A stretch of DNA of 64,000 bases from Bacteriovorax sp. (lineage in GTDB: Bacteria > Bdellovibrionota > Bacteriovoracia > Bacteriovoracales > Bacteriovoracaceae): contig JACMPM010000009.1 of assembly GCA_014377485.1 (NCBI GenBank), positions 52,632 to 116,631 of the forward strand, read 5' to 3'. The notes beneath the pieces are model-generated. The model saw nothing but the letters and a program-made list of their open reading frames with translations, was not told where the DNA came from and ran no database searches. Below, in pieces: positions 42,869 to 52,057 of this stretch (position 1 is the first letter of the stretch; every line of letters starts with the position of its first letter). The translations under genes were made by a program, and so were the position numbers.

Positions 42869-45688
42869 TTATTTTGAAATTTGAGTTCTAAGAAGCTTCG
42901 AAATTAAATCTTCTGTATCTCTTAGTAGAAGCGATTTTGAAGCCTTGATTTGCTCAACATTGGATGTGACTGTTTCAAGTTCTTTGATAGTTGGCACTTT
43001 CAAGTTTAATAACAGATCCGCCACTTTTACCCCAATCGCATTTTGAAGAATAAACTTAATAAAGTGATTCATGATAACTGATGAATGCAGATGAACTATT
43101 TCTTTTTCTTGAAATTTAAATACAACCATATTTTCATCACCTTCATTTTTAATTTGAATTGAAGTGAGAGGCAATTGCAATTCTTGATGAGTCTTAATCT
43201 TATAATCAATATAGACATCAGGATTATTAGGATAAATAGCGTGAGTTTTAAGCTTAACCAGGGACTCAGTGATCAATGGATTATTAAAGTTTAAGTCATT
43301 TGGTTTATTGGCTTCAAAGTCTTCTAATGTTGATTGAACCTGCAATTTAAAATGTGAAAGCAGCCCTAAGACATGCCAAGGGTAAAGCTCCGAGTATTCT
43401 GAAAAAGAAGATTGAATTTTATTGAACTGGCTCTGAAGTTCGTAGGGATGATGAGTCTTTAATTCTCTGGCGTCAAAATCCAAAAGCGCAAATTGGTTTT
43501 TTATTTCCGAAGGCATCATTAGAGTTTTGTCAAAAAAAGTCGGTATCATTAAAGATTTTAACTTGGCCTTTAATTTTGTTGGTCCGTCACTTAATTGAAG
43601 TTGAATAATCTGATTACCTAAAATTGATGTGAAGAACTCTCTAAACACATTGAGGTTTATCACTTGGCTTTTTGGAACCATGCCAAAATAATAGAAGAAA
43701 GCCGTTCCATATTGTTCAATTTTTGATCGGTAACTATCGGTAGTAGTTAGCTCAATTTTCACGTTCATTGGATCAGTTTGATTAATGATTAAAAGAAGTG
43801 GGAATTGTTTTTCCGGCCCAATTTTTAAACCTAATAATTCAGAAGCAACATTCTTTTTTGAATTGAGATAATCATCTTGAGAGATGAGCTCTATATGAAA
43901 AAAATTCTCTAGAGATGTACACGACTTGGTTAAGTTCTTAAAGAAACTTGGGTGAGGAAGATGTCCGCTTTCTTTAGTTGAAACTGAAGAAACTAATTTT
44001 CCTTCAATGATGGCGTCTTGATGAAATTCAAAACTAATTTTTTTTTCAAGTTCATTAATATAAATCGGGGTTGTGATCGGGTTTTTATGACGAATAAAAT
44101 TCTGAAGCTCTTCGACCAATTTATTAAACTTATTAAAGCGCGAGAGATTGCCTTTGAATTCGAAAGAAAGGCATGATTCTTTTACTTTTTTGTTAACTTC
44201 GAATAAATGTTTATTAGCAGCAGTCGGAGCAGTTCTTTTCGTGATTACATAGATAAAGTGAGCAATCTCGCCTTTACCTTTTAATTCTTCCAAATTAAAA
44301 CTGGCTTCAACTTTAAATTCTTTTAAAAGCTGTTCAACTCTTTCACTATGACTTGGAACAAAGAGTTTTTGATTTGTAAAAACAAAGATCATTCCATCTT
44401 TTTTCATCACTGCTTTTTGGGCAAGGATTTGTTGAACTAAAAAGTGATGTGGGTTGGTTTTTGGTAATTCTGTTAAATTTAATACAATACGATTGTATAA
44501 AGTTTCATGGCTTTCTACATTGCCAAGATTTAAAAATGAAACTTGATGATGATCAGCATCTTCACCTGGAGTGTTTTGATACTTTTCGCGCATAATTTTA
44601 CAGATGAACGGAATAATTTCATATTTATGTTCAACCGCTACCCGAGTGAGAAAACTAAGAAATTGCAATTCTTGGCAAATTTTTAAAAATTGACCGTCGA
44701 TAAATTCCAGTCCTTCAAATTCTGGACAAATTAAATTATTCCATTGTGAAATTTTAATATTTGTCTCTTGTGCTAACCAATGTGAGAGAGCAAAAGAAGA
44801 AACGTGGTTTCCAATGAAACGTGTATTTATTGTTTTTGGTAGAACACAAACTTTACTAGAGTTGTATGCTTTACTTTTTCCTTCTGGTTTTAACCACGTT
44901 GGAAATTTAATAAGAAGTTCATTAACTAATAATCCAAAAGACAGGTGAGAAAGAGAATGAGAATAATTTCGAATTGAATAAATCTGATCATCTTTCGGAG
45001 TCGAAATAAGTTTAATTAGCTCGGTAAGTGTAATGTTTTCAAATGCTTCTTTAAGTTTTAATAAAGATTCTTTGTATTCACTAGATGGTCGGTACCAGCT
45101 GTATTGATTGATTTGTAGAGACTCGCAAACTAGCTCTGTAGAACTGTCTTTTTTAAATATTTTACCCAAAAAAGAAAGTGGATTTAGAAGAATATCCTCG
45201 GTTACAGTAAGATTTTGTTCCTTCGAGAGATCCATAATAAATTTAATTCTAAATAAATAAATTGCCACTGCTCTAAAGCAATGAATTCTCACAAAGTCAT
45301 CAAGATGTTTTTTAAGAGGCGAAGACTCATCTTGCATATGAAGCCAAAAATCATTTTGTAGACCCAAGAGGCTCTTGTCGATTTTTGCATAGTCAGCAAA
45401 ATGCATGAATTCATTATATGTTTGAAGTTTCATCGACTTGTTTGTTGAACAAGATTTTTTAAATAAAGCTAACGCGTCGATTGAAAGATTACTAAGAATA
45501 TTTTTTATAACGATAGCAGATGCAGTGATTAAGCCTTCACCTTTCCAACCAGGAATAAAAAATTCAGATGGATTGAAACTTGAATGAGCAAAACCTCTAG
45601 CGGTTTCACCAATTTCATCAAATGATGAAATTGAGAAAGCGTTCTCGTGGGCCCAAGGCCTAGAGTTCGGTTTGCTAGAATGATCCAA
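42869..45688 (-). CDS. Large protein resembling a degenerate N6-adenine DNA methyltransferase (HsdM/type IIG-like)
   Basis: A 939-residue soluble protein. Residues about 326-445 follow the layout of an HsdM-type methylase. A helix like that after motif I is FIDGQFLKICQELQFL. The strand before motif IV is followed by LNLTELPKTN where (N/D)PP(Y/F) is expected (about 404). A strand and helix with MKKDGMIFVFTNQKLFVPS match the usual L-K-x-G-G-x-x-x-x-V-x-P, ending in HFIYVITKRT. Two C-terminal regions (about 640-720 and 830-925) resemble specificity-domain ends with long helices and I-P/V-P loops. Catalytic motifs I and IV appear lost, and no restriction subunit is adjacent. This is inferred from pattern, and an unrelated fold is possible. 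Confidence 0.42.
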   Translation of the reverse strand: MDHSSKPNSRPWAHENAFSISSFDEIGETARGFAHSSFNPSEFFIPGWKGEGLITASAIVIKNILSNLSIDALALFKKSCSTNKSMKLQTYNEFMHFADYAKIDKSLLGLQNDFWLHMQDESSPLKKHLDDFVRIHCFRAVAIYLFRIKFIMDLSKEQNLTVTEDILLNPLSFLGKIFKKDSSTELVCESLQINQYSWYRPSSEYKESLLKLKEAFENITLTELIKLISTPKDDQIYSIRNYSHSLSHLSFGLLVNELLIKFPTWLKPEGKSKAYNSSKVCVLPKTINTRFIGNHVSSFALSHWLAQETNIKISQWNNLICPEFEGLEFIDGQFLKICQELQFLSFLTRVAVEHKYEIIPFICKIMREKYQNTPGEDADHHQVSFLNLGNVESHETLYNRIVLNLTELPKTNPHHFLVQQILAQKAVMKKDGMIFVFTNQKLFVPSHSERVEQLLKEFKVEASFNLEELKGKGEIAHFIYVITKRTAPTAANKHLFEVNKKVKESCLSFEFKGNLSRFNKFNKLVEELQNFIRHKNPITTPIYINELEKKISFEFHQDAIIEGKLVSSVSTKESGHLPHPSFFKNLTKSCTSLENFFHIELISQDDYLNSKKNVASELLGLKIGPEKQFPLLLIINQTDPMNVKIELTTTDSYRSKIEQYGTAFFYYFGMVPKSQVINLNVFREFFTSILGNQIIQLQLSDGPTKLKAKLKSLMIPTFFDKTLMMPSEIKNQFALLDFDARELKTHHPYELQSQFNKIQSSFSEYSELYPWHVLGLLSHFKLQVQSTLEDFEANKPNDLNFNNPLITESLVKLKTHAIYPNNPDVYIDYKIKTHQELQLPLTSIQIKNEGDENMVVFKFQEKEIVHLHSSVIMNHFIKFILQNAIGVKVADLLLNLKVPTIKELETVTSNVEQIKASKSLLLRDTEDLISKLLRTQISK

Positions 45689-45920
45689 TTTTTAATCCTT
45701 AAAAAGACCAAGTAAATTTATAAGTAAATGAGGCAAAATTGTGTCGTAGGAGGTGAGCGAAGTCACTTGAAAAAAACGAGTTTTTTGAGCTTATTTTTGA
45801 TGCAAGTGTCAGATAATATTAAGTTAAAGAAAAATTATAAAGAATTAGTGCATGATGCCGATAGGTTCTCGAGCAAGTTATAGTAACTGCGGGGTTTCCA
45901 TAGCTTTATTAGGGGCATCT

Positions 45921-46511
45921 ATGAGTGATATTTTTGACGAAGTTGACGATATTTTAAGTGAAGTTGATACAGAAACTTCAGAGATTGAGGCGTCAGATTT
46001 AGCTGAAAAAAACTTCAATGAATCAGAACTTCAGGACATTATGGCCGAGATTGAAAGTCTTGAAAAAGAATTTGAAACTGATGAAGTGAAAGCTTCACCA
46101 TTAAAGCCTGTAAAAGTTGCAAAACAAACAGACCTTCAAGATGAGATCGACCGCGAATTAGAAACATCTATGGCATCGAGAGATGAGAAGACTTCCTTTG
46201 AAGCGACTCCCAAAGTTTTATCTTTTGAAAAAAAATCTCCAATAACCTCTGCACCTGCAAGTACCGCTTGCTCGAGTTCAGAGATTTCATTTGCGGCCCA
46301 TGGACAAATGAATCTCAATCTGGATTTTAAAGTTGGTGAAGAAACTGCAAGACTCTCAATTGATCCAGTTAAAGGATTAATTGTCACAATGTCTGGTGTT
46401 GAACTTTGTATTAACCAAGAAGATGGTTGCAAAGTAACAATGGAGTCCGGAGTGAAGTTTACAATTCCTTTGACGTCGTCTGAATCTGCCCTTAAAAAGA
46501 AATCAGCTTAG
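45921..46511 (+). CDS. Acidic protein of unknown function
   Basis: About 196 residues. The N-terminal half is strongly acidic and probably helical or disordered (MSDIFDEVDDILSEVDTETS, LQDIMAEIESLEKEFETDE). The C-terminal 70 residues form a small beta-rich domain (MNLNLDFKVGEETARLSIDP, LIVTMSGVELCINQEDGC). I start at ATG 45921, which has AGGGG 5 bases upstream; the frame extends back to 45852 without a better site. It leads a run with rsmD (24-base gap) and an aminotransferase. The family is not recognised. Confidence 0.65.
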   Translation: MSDIFDEVDDILSEVDTETSEIEASDLAEKNFNESELQDIMAEIESLEKEFETDEVKASPLKPVKVAKQTDLQDEIDRELETSMASRDEKTSFEATPKVLSFEKKSPITSAPASTACSSSEISFAAHGQMNLNLDFKVGEETARLSIDPVKGLIVTMSGVELCINQEDGCKVTMESGVKFTIPLTSSESALKKKSA

Positions 46512-46535
46512 ACACATTCTTTTTAGGAGAGGTCC

Positions 46536-47153
46536 ATGAGTATTAAAATCCTTGGTGGATTTGCTCGAGGTCAAGTTCTTACAGTTCAAAAAGGCGATAC
46601 AATCAGGCCAACCTCTATCATGTTAAGACGGAGAATTTATGATTTTTTTCAAGACCTAGAGGGCTTTTATTTTTTAGATCTATGTGCTGGTTCAGGAGCC
46701 ATGGGATTTGAAGCCTGGTCGAGAGGAGCATCACGTGTTTATTTAAATGAAGTCAGCAAGCATGTTTTAAAAACTCTTGAAGATAATCGCGAAAATTTAC
46801 TAATCAAAAATCATCATAAAAAATCCGGCGAGATAAAAGTTAGTAATGCACCAGCTGAAAAATTTATTCGTGAATTTAAGCGCGACTATCAAAAATTTGA
46901 TGAAGAGCAAAAAAAGCAAACGATCATTTTTTTAGACCCGCCATACTCTTTAAAAAGTATTTATTTTGATGTCGTGTCGGAGTTAATTGGAAGTGCTGAG
47001 GAAGATCCTTGGTATTTTGGTCAACTTTGGATTGAATCAGATCCTAAGAAAGGGATTCCAAGGAATGGTTGGAGTGATTACAATTTGAAGGCATCTAAAC
47101 TTTTCGAGCAAGGTGAAAACTATATCTTCGTGACAATTTTTCCCCAATCTTAG
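46536..47153 (+). CDS. rsmD: 16S rRNA (guanine-N2)-methyltransferase RsmD-like
   Basis: A 205-residue enzyme, family expected to methylate G966 of 16S rRNA. Signatures are MSIKILGGFARGQVL at the start, IRPTSIMLRRRIYDFF (usual R-P-T-x-x-x-x-R-E-x-x-F-N), FLDLCAGSGAMGFEAWSRGA (motif I) and IIFLDPPYSL (D-P-P-Y, about 134). The C-terminal half is slightly divergent from E. coli RsmD. AGGAGAGG lies about 8 bases before the ATG. Confidence 0.88.
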   Translation: MSIKILGGFARGQVLTVQKGDTIRPTSIMLRRRIYDFFQDLEGFYFLDLCAGSGAMGFEAWSRGASRVYLNEVSKHVLKTLEDNRENLLIKNHHKKSGEIKVSNAPAEKFIREFKRDYQKFDEEQKKQTIIFLDPPYSLKSIYFDVVSELIGSAEEDPWYFGQLWIESDPKKGIPRNGWSDYNLKASKLFEQGENYIFVTIFPQS

Positions 47154-47199
47154 AATTTATGAATTAATATCTAAGAAGGAAAATACCTACGGAGAGACT

Positions 47200-48438
47200 A
47201 TGGAATTAAGCTCACGAGTCAAAGGCATAGCAGAGAGTGTAACGTTGAAGCTTAATACCAAAGCGATGGAACTTACAGACAGCGGCAAACAAGTTTATAA
47301 TCTAACGGCCGGCCAACTTCCATTTAGACCTCCACAATCTTTCATTGAAGCCATCAGAACTGAATTAGATTTTCTAAAATCTTATCAGTACAGCCCGGTT
47401 GCAGGATTCCAAGATTTAAGAAAAAAAATCATAGAGCATATCGAAGAAACTAGAGGAATAAATTTTGCTAGTTTGGATGAACCTTTTAGTTGTGTTGTTT
47501 CAAATGGTGCCAAACATTCTATTTCGAATATTTTAGGTGCAATTATTGATCCGGGAGACGAAGTTATTATTATCGCTCCTTATTGGATTTCTTACCCTGA
47601 AATGATTAAATTTTGTAGAGGAATTCCAATCATTGTTGCGTCCTCAATCTTTGACGTGTTCACTCCGCCTCTTCATGAAATTAAAAAAGCTATCTCAGAA
47701 AAAACGAAGGCAATTATTATTAATAGTCCCAACAATCCAGCGGGAATTCATTACTCAGATGAATGGATGCAGGAATTTGCCGATCTATTAATGGAGTACC
47801 CTCACGTCAATGTTATCAGCGATGAAATTTATTTTGAAGTTTGTTATTACGATCCAAAACCAACTTATTTTTATCAAAAAAATCCTGAATTGTTAAAGCG
47901 TACAATTATTGTCGATGGTATTTCAAAAGCATTTGCCAGCACTGGACTTCGTATTGGGTATTGTGTTGGACCTGCCAATATTTGCAAGGGAATTGAAAAT
48001 CTTCAAGGTCAATTAACTTCAAGTGCAAACTCTTTAATTCAAAGAGCGATGATGAACTATGATTTTTCTAGCTCTCATCAATTCCTCGTTCCCGTTAAAA
48101 ATCATTTACGCGACAACGCCAACGTCATTAGAGAAAAATTGAAAGAAGCCCATTTGATGAAGTGCTGGTATCAGCCGGTGTCTGCTTTTTATTATATGAT
48201 CGACTTTTCTCAAACTCCCGTATTTGAGAAATATGCTAAGAATAGAAAAGATAAGACCGACTATTCCGTTTTGATTTGTGAAGATATTTTACAGGAATTG
48301 GGCGTTGTAATCGTTCCTGGAACTGATTTCGGGATGACTAATTCTGCACGTTTGAGTCTTGTTCTTCATAAAGAAGCATTTTCTGAAGCTATGGATAAGT
48401 TAGTTAATTTCCTCAATGAAGGCTCGCCAAAAATCTAG
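47200..48438 (+). CDS. PLP-dependent aminotransferase, aspartate aminotransferase fold type I
   Basis: A 412-residue enzyme. It has YQYSPVAGFQDLRKKI at the N-terminus, VVSNGAKHSISNIL for cofactor phosphate contact, INSPNNPAGIHY (conserved N-P-x-N-P-x-G), ISDEIYFEVCY (Asp to PLP nitrogen), and the Schiff-base lysine in DGISKAFASTGLRIGY (about K242). The arginine that binds substrate carboxylate falls in SARLSLVLHKE. It fits class I aspartate or broad-specificity aminotransferases; the exact amino acid is not determinable. Confidence 0.88.
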   Translation: MELSSRVKGIAESVTLKLNTKAMELTDSGKQVYNLTAGQLPFRPPQSFIEAIRTELDFLKSYQYSPVAGFQDLRKKIIEHIEETRGINFASLDEPFSCVVSNGAKHSISNILGAIIDPGDEVIIIAPYWISYPEMIKFCRGIPIIVASSIFDVFTPPLHEIKKAISEKTKAIIINSPNNPAGIHYSDEWMQEFADLLMEYPHVNVISDEIYFEVCYYDPKPTYFYQKNPELLKRTIIVDGISKAFASTGLRIGYCVGPANICKGIENLQGQLTSSANSLIQRAMMNYDFSSSHQFLVPVKNHLRDNANVIREKLKEAHLMKCWYQPVSAFYYMIDFSQTPVFEKYAKNRKDKTDYSVLICEDILQELGVVIVPGTDFGMTNSARLSLVLHKEAFSEAMDKLVNFLNEGSPKI

Positions 48439-48442
48439 ATCC

Positions 48443-48479
48443 AACTCCCTTTTTATCAAGTTCAACTAGGGGGTTTTTT
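48443..48479 (+). terminator. Probable terminator after the aminotransferase
   Basis: AACTCCCT and AGGGGGTT pair with one G-T wobble across a 17-base loop and are followed by TTTT. A moderate candidate because of the long loop. Confidence 0.45.
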
Positions 48480-48537
48480 CCCTAGGGTACCCCAGCTATT
48501 TTCTTTAGGCATAATAGAGTGAAGGGGGATTATTCCT

Positions 48538-49506
48538 ATGCTTAGAAGCTCTATTATTATTCTTATAACTCTTCTAGTTGTTTCCTGTGGAAAAACCACA
48601 GACGAAAAGACGATGGAAGCTGTCTTAAGCGCCAATATTTCCTTAAGCAAAGGAAATTGCCAAGAGGCAATTAATATTCTGGAAGCAAACGGCAGACAAA
48701 ATAATAATTCTCATTATTTGAAAACGCTTGCATCTGCTTATGCTTGCCGATCAAAATTTTCTGTCGTTACTTTTTTTGCTTCAGATATTGGTCTTTCTGT
48801 AACTCCCGCACCACTTGGTGGAGCTGCTAAATATTCGACCTCATTGGCTGTGGTATCTACTCCGCTACAAACAGACAATAATTTTCAGGATTTGCAAACC
48901 GCAATTAACATTCTTTATTATGCTGGTGGATTCTCGAGCGCGACTGAACCAACTTCGTTTGAAAGATTAAAATATTTTACTACTACAGATGCGGGTGAGA
49001 TTAATTCGCAACTTCTTTTTATGACACTTGCTCAGTTAGGAAAATACATGAAAGTGTATGCTAATGCCGGAACAACTGGAGTGAAAGGATCCGGAGGGGC
49101 AGGGAATAATTGTTTCACTAATTACACTGATGCTGGTATTCCACCCCCAATTATAACTGCGCTTTCAAGCATGCCAGGTGCTTGTAAAGTCACTAATTCT
49201 CCACATGCTCAATTGGCCACTGCAGTCACTGCGAGAAGAACAAGGTTGTGTCAGGGAGTTGTCTTGGTTAACGGGATTCTTGACACTCTTCCAAGTGTTA
49301 TTGCTTCAGGAGCGGGGAGTCTTGGTTCCATTTCAACTTTAACAGCCAATATTAATAGTTATAAAGCATCGTTAGTTGCCGCCTATCCAGCAGTAGGTCT
49401 GGTGACAACTGTTTTAAGTCAATACAATTGTGAAAATGATCCAGGCATCACTACCGCAACATTAGAATCTTATTTTGCAATTATCTTTGAGGCGTTGATT
49501 CAATGA
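48538..49506 (+). CDS. Lipoprotein of unknown function
   Basis: A 322-residue lipoprotein; lipobox LVVSC at residues 13-17 after a short hydrophobic signal. A TPR-like helix pair follows (AVLSANISLSKGNCQEAINI, then SHYLKTLASAYACRS). The rest is rich in Ala, Thr, Gly and Ser with several cysteines (CKVTNSPHA, RLCQGVVLV, YNCENDPG). The family is not recognised. Its stop overlaps the start of the outer-membrane protein by 4 bases, so the two are likely to work together at the outer membrane. Confidence 0.75.
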   Translation: MLRSSIIILITLLVVSCGKTTDEKTMEAVLSANISLSKGNCQEAINILEANGRQNNNSHYLKTLASAYACRSKFSVVTFFASDIGLSVTPAPLGGAAKYSTSLAVVSTPLQTDNNFQDLQTAINILYYAGGFSSATEPTSFERLKYFTTTDAGEINSQLLFMTLAQLGKYMKVYANAGTTGVKGSGGAGNNCFTNYTDAGIPPPIITALSSMPGACKVTNSPHAQLATAVTARRTRLCQGVVLVNGILDTLPSVIASGAGSLGSISTLTANINSYKASLVAAYPAVGLVTTVLSQYNCENDPGITTATLESYFAIIFEALIQ

Positions 49507-50663
49507 TTAAGAAACTAATCTTTGTATTATTTGCATTAAATACATTCTTTTTGAATGCAGGACTTGCTCAAGAAGTAAATTCTCTGGCAAGAAGTCCACG
49601 CGCACTTTTGATGGGAGATGCTTATACTGCAATTGCTGATGATGAATTCACATTGTTTTATAATCCAGCTGCACTTGGAGGAAATAAGGGAGTAAGTCTA
49701 ACTCTTCTCGATCCAACATTAGGCATGACTGATATTTTAGGTGATCTAGGGAGATTTAAAAATCTTCCTAAAGGGCCAGGAGCAGCTCCACTAATTGCCA
49801 ATAGAATTTTGGATCTACCTGTCTATATTCAGGCCGGAATTTTTCCGACTCTGAAAATGGGTGGGTTTGGTTTTACACTTTTTGCTAATTCAAAAGCTAG
49901 CCTAGTTCTAAGGAATGCAACAAACCCGATTTTTGATGTTAATTACCGTTATGATCGAGGGTTTATTTTTGGTTATGCCTACAATATCGGAAATGGAGGA
50001 TTATCTTCCAAGGGGAAAAAAGGGTCAAAAATAACAACCAATCCTGGAACGCGTCTCTCTATTGGGATAGCCGCAAAACATATGAACCGCGAAGGACTTC
50101 AAAATCAATTTGATCTTTTTGGGACTACGCTTTTAAATAAAATCAATTCTGGAGCAACTGATATTGCTTCACTAAAAAATGCTTTAGGATACTCCAAAGG
50201 AAGTGCCTGGGGATATGATTTAGGTAGTGAATATGTCATTTCATCGGGACACTCCACTTTCACTTCTGCTCTTTCCATTCTTGATATTGGTGCTACTCGC
50301 TTTAACAAAACACAGGGAATCGCAGATGTTCCAAAGCAAGACATGATGATCAATTCAGGTGTTGCTTACAAGCAGGATTTTGGACTGTTTGACTACACTC
50401 TCTCTGCAGATATTCACCCTATGAATAGTGCAATAGATTTTGGACGAAAGTTTCATTTTGGATCAGAACTATCATTACCTCTAATAACATTCAACGTTGG
50501 CTGGAGTGAAGGGTATGTTTCCTATGGTGGTTCAATAAAACTTTGGCCTGTTAAAATCACAACTGGATTCTATGGTGTGGAGGTCGGTTCACACTTCCGC
50601 GAACAAGAGGCTAAAAGATTCATCCTGTATGTAAGTCTTTTCGACTTTTCAATCGATCTCTAG
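49503..50663 (+). CDS. Outer-membrane protein, PorV/UPF0164-like beta-barrel
   Basis: A 386-residue exported protein with a signal peptide (about 1-22, LIFVLFALNTFFLNAGLAQ). The mature start, LARSPRALLMGDAYTAIADD then FTLFYNPAALGG, matches the N-terminal plug of FadL/PorV/UPF0164-type barrels, where a conserved G-x-A-x-x-A-x-x-D and N-P-A-x-L occur. The rest is a run of amphipathic strands (FGFTLFANSKASLVLRN, YDLGSEYVISSG, ITFNVGWSEGYVSYGG). It probably forms an outer-membrane barrel for uptake or export. It is coupled to the upstream lipoprotein. Confidence 0.8.
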   Translation: MIKKLIFVLFALNTFFLNAGLAQEVNSLARSPRALLMGDAYTAIADDEFTLFYNPAALGGNKGVSLTLLDPTLGMTDILGDLGRFKNLPKGPGAAPLIANRILDLPVYIQAGIFPTLKMGGFGFTLFANSKASLVLRNATNPIFDVNYRYDRGFIFGYAYNIGNGGLSSKGKKGSKITTNPGTRLSIGIAAKHMNREGLQNQFDLFGTTLLNKINSGATDIASLKNALGYSKGSAWGYDLGSEYVISSGHSTFTSALSILDIGATRFNKTQGIADVPKQDMMINSGVAYKQDFGLFDYTLSADIHPMNSAIDFGRKFHFGSELSLPLITFNVGWSEGYVSYGGSIKLWPVKITTGFYGVEVGSHFREQEAKRFILYVSLFDFSIDL

Positions 50664-50709
50664 TTCTCTACAATTTTTATAGGCACTCATGTATTTAAAT
50701 ATGAATTAA

Positions 50710-50726
50710 CCGACTAATGTAGTCGG
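50710..50726. promoter_or_regulatory. Small perfect hairpin just upstream of phoH
   Basis: CCGACTA-ATG-TAGTCGG, a 7-bp stem with a 3-base loop, ends 10 bases before the ribosome-binding site of the PhoH gene. It might act as an operator or affect translation. Confidence 0.35.
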
Positions 50727-50746
50727 CAATGCCCTTGGAGGTTTTG

Positions 50747-52057
50747 TTGAAAAAGATTTTTGTACTAGACACCAACGTTCTTCTTTTTGATCCTACAGCT
50801 TTTAGAAAATTTGGAAAAAATACAGTTTTTATTCCATTGATCGTTATTGAAGAAATAGATCGTTTCAAAAAAGATCAAAACGAGAACGGTCGAAGTGCCC
50901 GAAATTTTTCTCGCTATATTGATGATCTTCGCTCTCGCGGTTCTTTGGCCGAAGGTGTTCTTTTAGATAGTGGTGGAACGCTGATCATTTCAGTTGACCG
51001 TCGTGTTGATTCCAAAAATCTTCCTATTGATGTTTCGATAAATGTCAACTTGATTCTCTCTTCCGCTTTAGCTTTTAAACTAGAAGGAGTTGATGTTCAT
51101 CTAATCACTAAAGATATCAATCTTCGTTTGAAGGCAGATATTTTAGGTGTTCCGGCTGAAGATTACGGAACATTGGATATTGCTTTAGATGAACTTTATT
51201 CTGGTCAGAGGGTATTCGAAATTTCTGCAGAAAGATTAAAAGAATATGAAGCTGGACGTTTTTTACTTCTTGATGAAGAAGAACAATTCGGCGTTTTTCC
51301 CAATGAATATTTTATACTTCAAGAATTTCATAACCCAAGAAGAAGACTTTTGGGGCGCTACCACCAAGGGAAAAAAGGGATTGTTCCTCTTATCTCTTTA
51401 CGAGAAGGCATTTGGGGAATTTATCCAAAAAATGTCGAGCAACAATTTGCACTCGATGCGCTACTTAATGATGAGATCGCACTTGTGTCTCTTGTCGGAA
51501 AAGCAGGTACAGGTAAAACACTTTTGGCGATTGCAGCTGGATTAGAAAAAACAATTGCTCAAGGAAAATACTCACGTTTATTAGTATCTCGTCCAATTCA
51601 ACCAATGGGACGCGACCTAGGATTTCTTCCCGGGGATGTTAACGAAAAGCTAGCTCCTTGGATGCAGCCCATTTTTGACAATATGGACTTCCTCTTCAAT
51701 CAAAATAGAAAACAAGCGGGAACTTCATACGAAGAATTAATTAACCAGGGAATGCTCCATATTGAGCCTCTGACTTATATTCGTGGTCGATCAATTCCCG
51801 GCCAGTATCTGATTGTCGATGAAGCTCAAAACCTTTCTCCACATGAAGTTAAAACAATAGTTACACGAGCCGGAGAAGGAACAAAAATTGTTCTTACTGG
51901 TGACTGTCAACAGATCGATAGCCCTTACTTAGATGAAACTAATAACGGGTTAGCTTATGTTGTAGACCGTTTGAAGACCGAAGATATTATCGGTCATACT
52001 ACTTTACGAATCGGTGAGAGATCGCCGTTATCAGAGGTGGCTTCAAAGCTACTATGA
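50747..52057 (+). CDS. PhoH-family ATPase with N-terminal PIN domain
   Basis: A 436-residue PIN-PhoH (PhoH2-like) protein. The PIN ribonuclease domain (1-130) starts KKIFVLDTNVLLFDPTAF and has the acidic residues of EEIDRFKKDQ and LITKDINLRLKADILG. The PhoH domain has Walker A VGKAGTGKTLLAIAAGLE (about 250), FLPGDVNEKLAPWMQPI, IVDEAQNLSPHEVKTIVTRAGEGTK (only key parts: DEAQNL) and LTGDCQQID. Such proteins couple RNA cleavage with helicase-like ATPase activity and are linked to RNA turnover and toxin-like control. TTG 50747 has GGAGG 5 bases upstream; ATG 50729 would include that site. It overlaps the PilZ gene by 4 bases. Confidence 0.92.
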   Translation: MKKIFVLDTNVLLFDPTAFRKFGKNTVFIPLIVIEEIDRFKKDQNENGRSARNFSRYIDDLRSRGSLAEGVLLDSGGTLIISVDRRVDSKNLPIDVSINVNLILSSALAFKLEGVDVHLITKDINLRLKADILGVPAEDYGTLDIALDELYSGQRVFEISAERLKEYEAGRFLLLDEEEQFGVFPNEYFILQEFHNPRRRLLGRYHQGKKGIVPLISLREGIWGIYPKNVEQQFALDALLNDEIALVSLVGKAGTGKTLLAIAAGLEKTIAQGKYSRLLVSRPIQPMGRDLGFLPGDVNEKLAPWMQPIFDNMDFLFNQNRKQAGTSYEELINQGMLHIEPLTYIRGRSIPGQYLIVDEAQNLSPHEVKTIVTRAGEGTKIVLTGDCQQIDSPYLDETNNGLAYVVDRLKTEDIIGHTTLRIGERSPLSEVASKLL

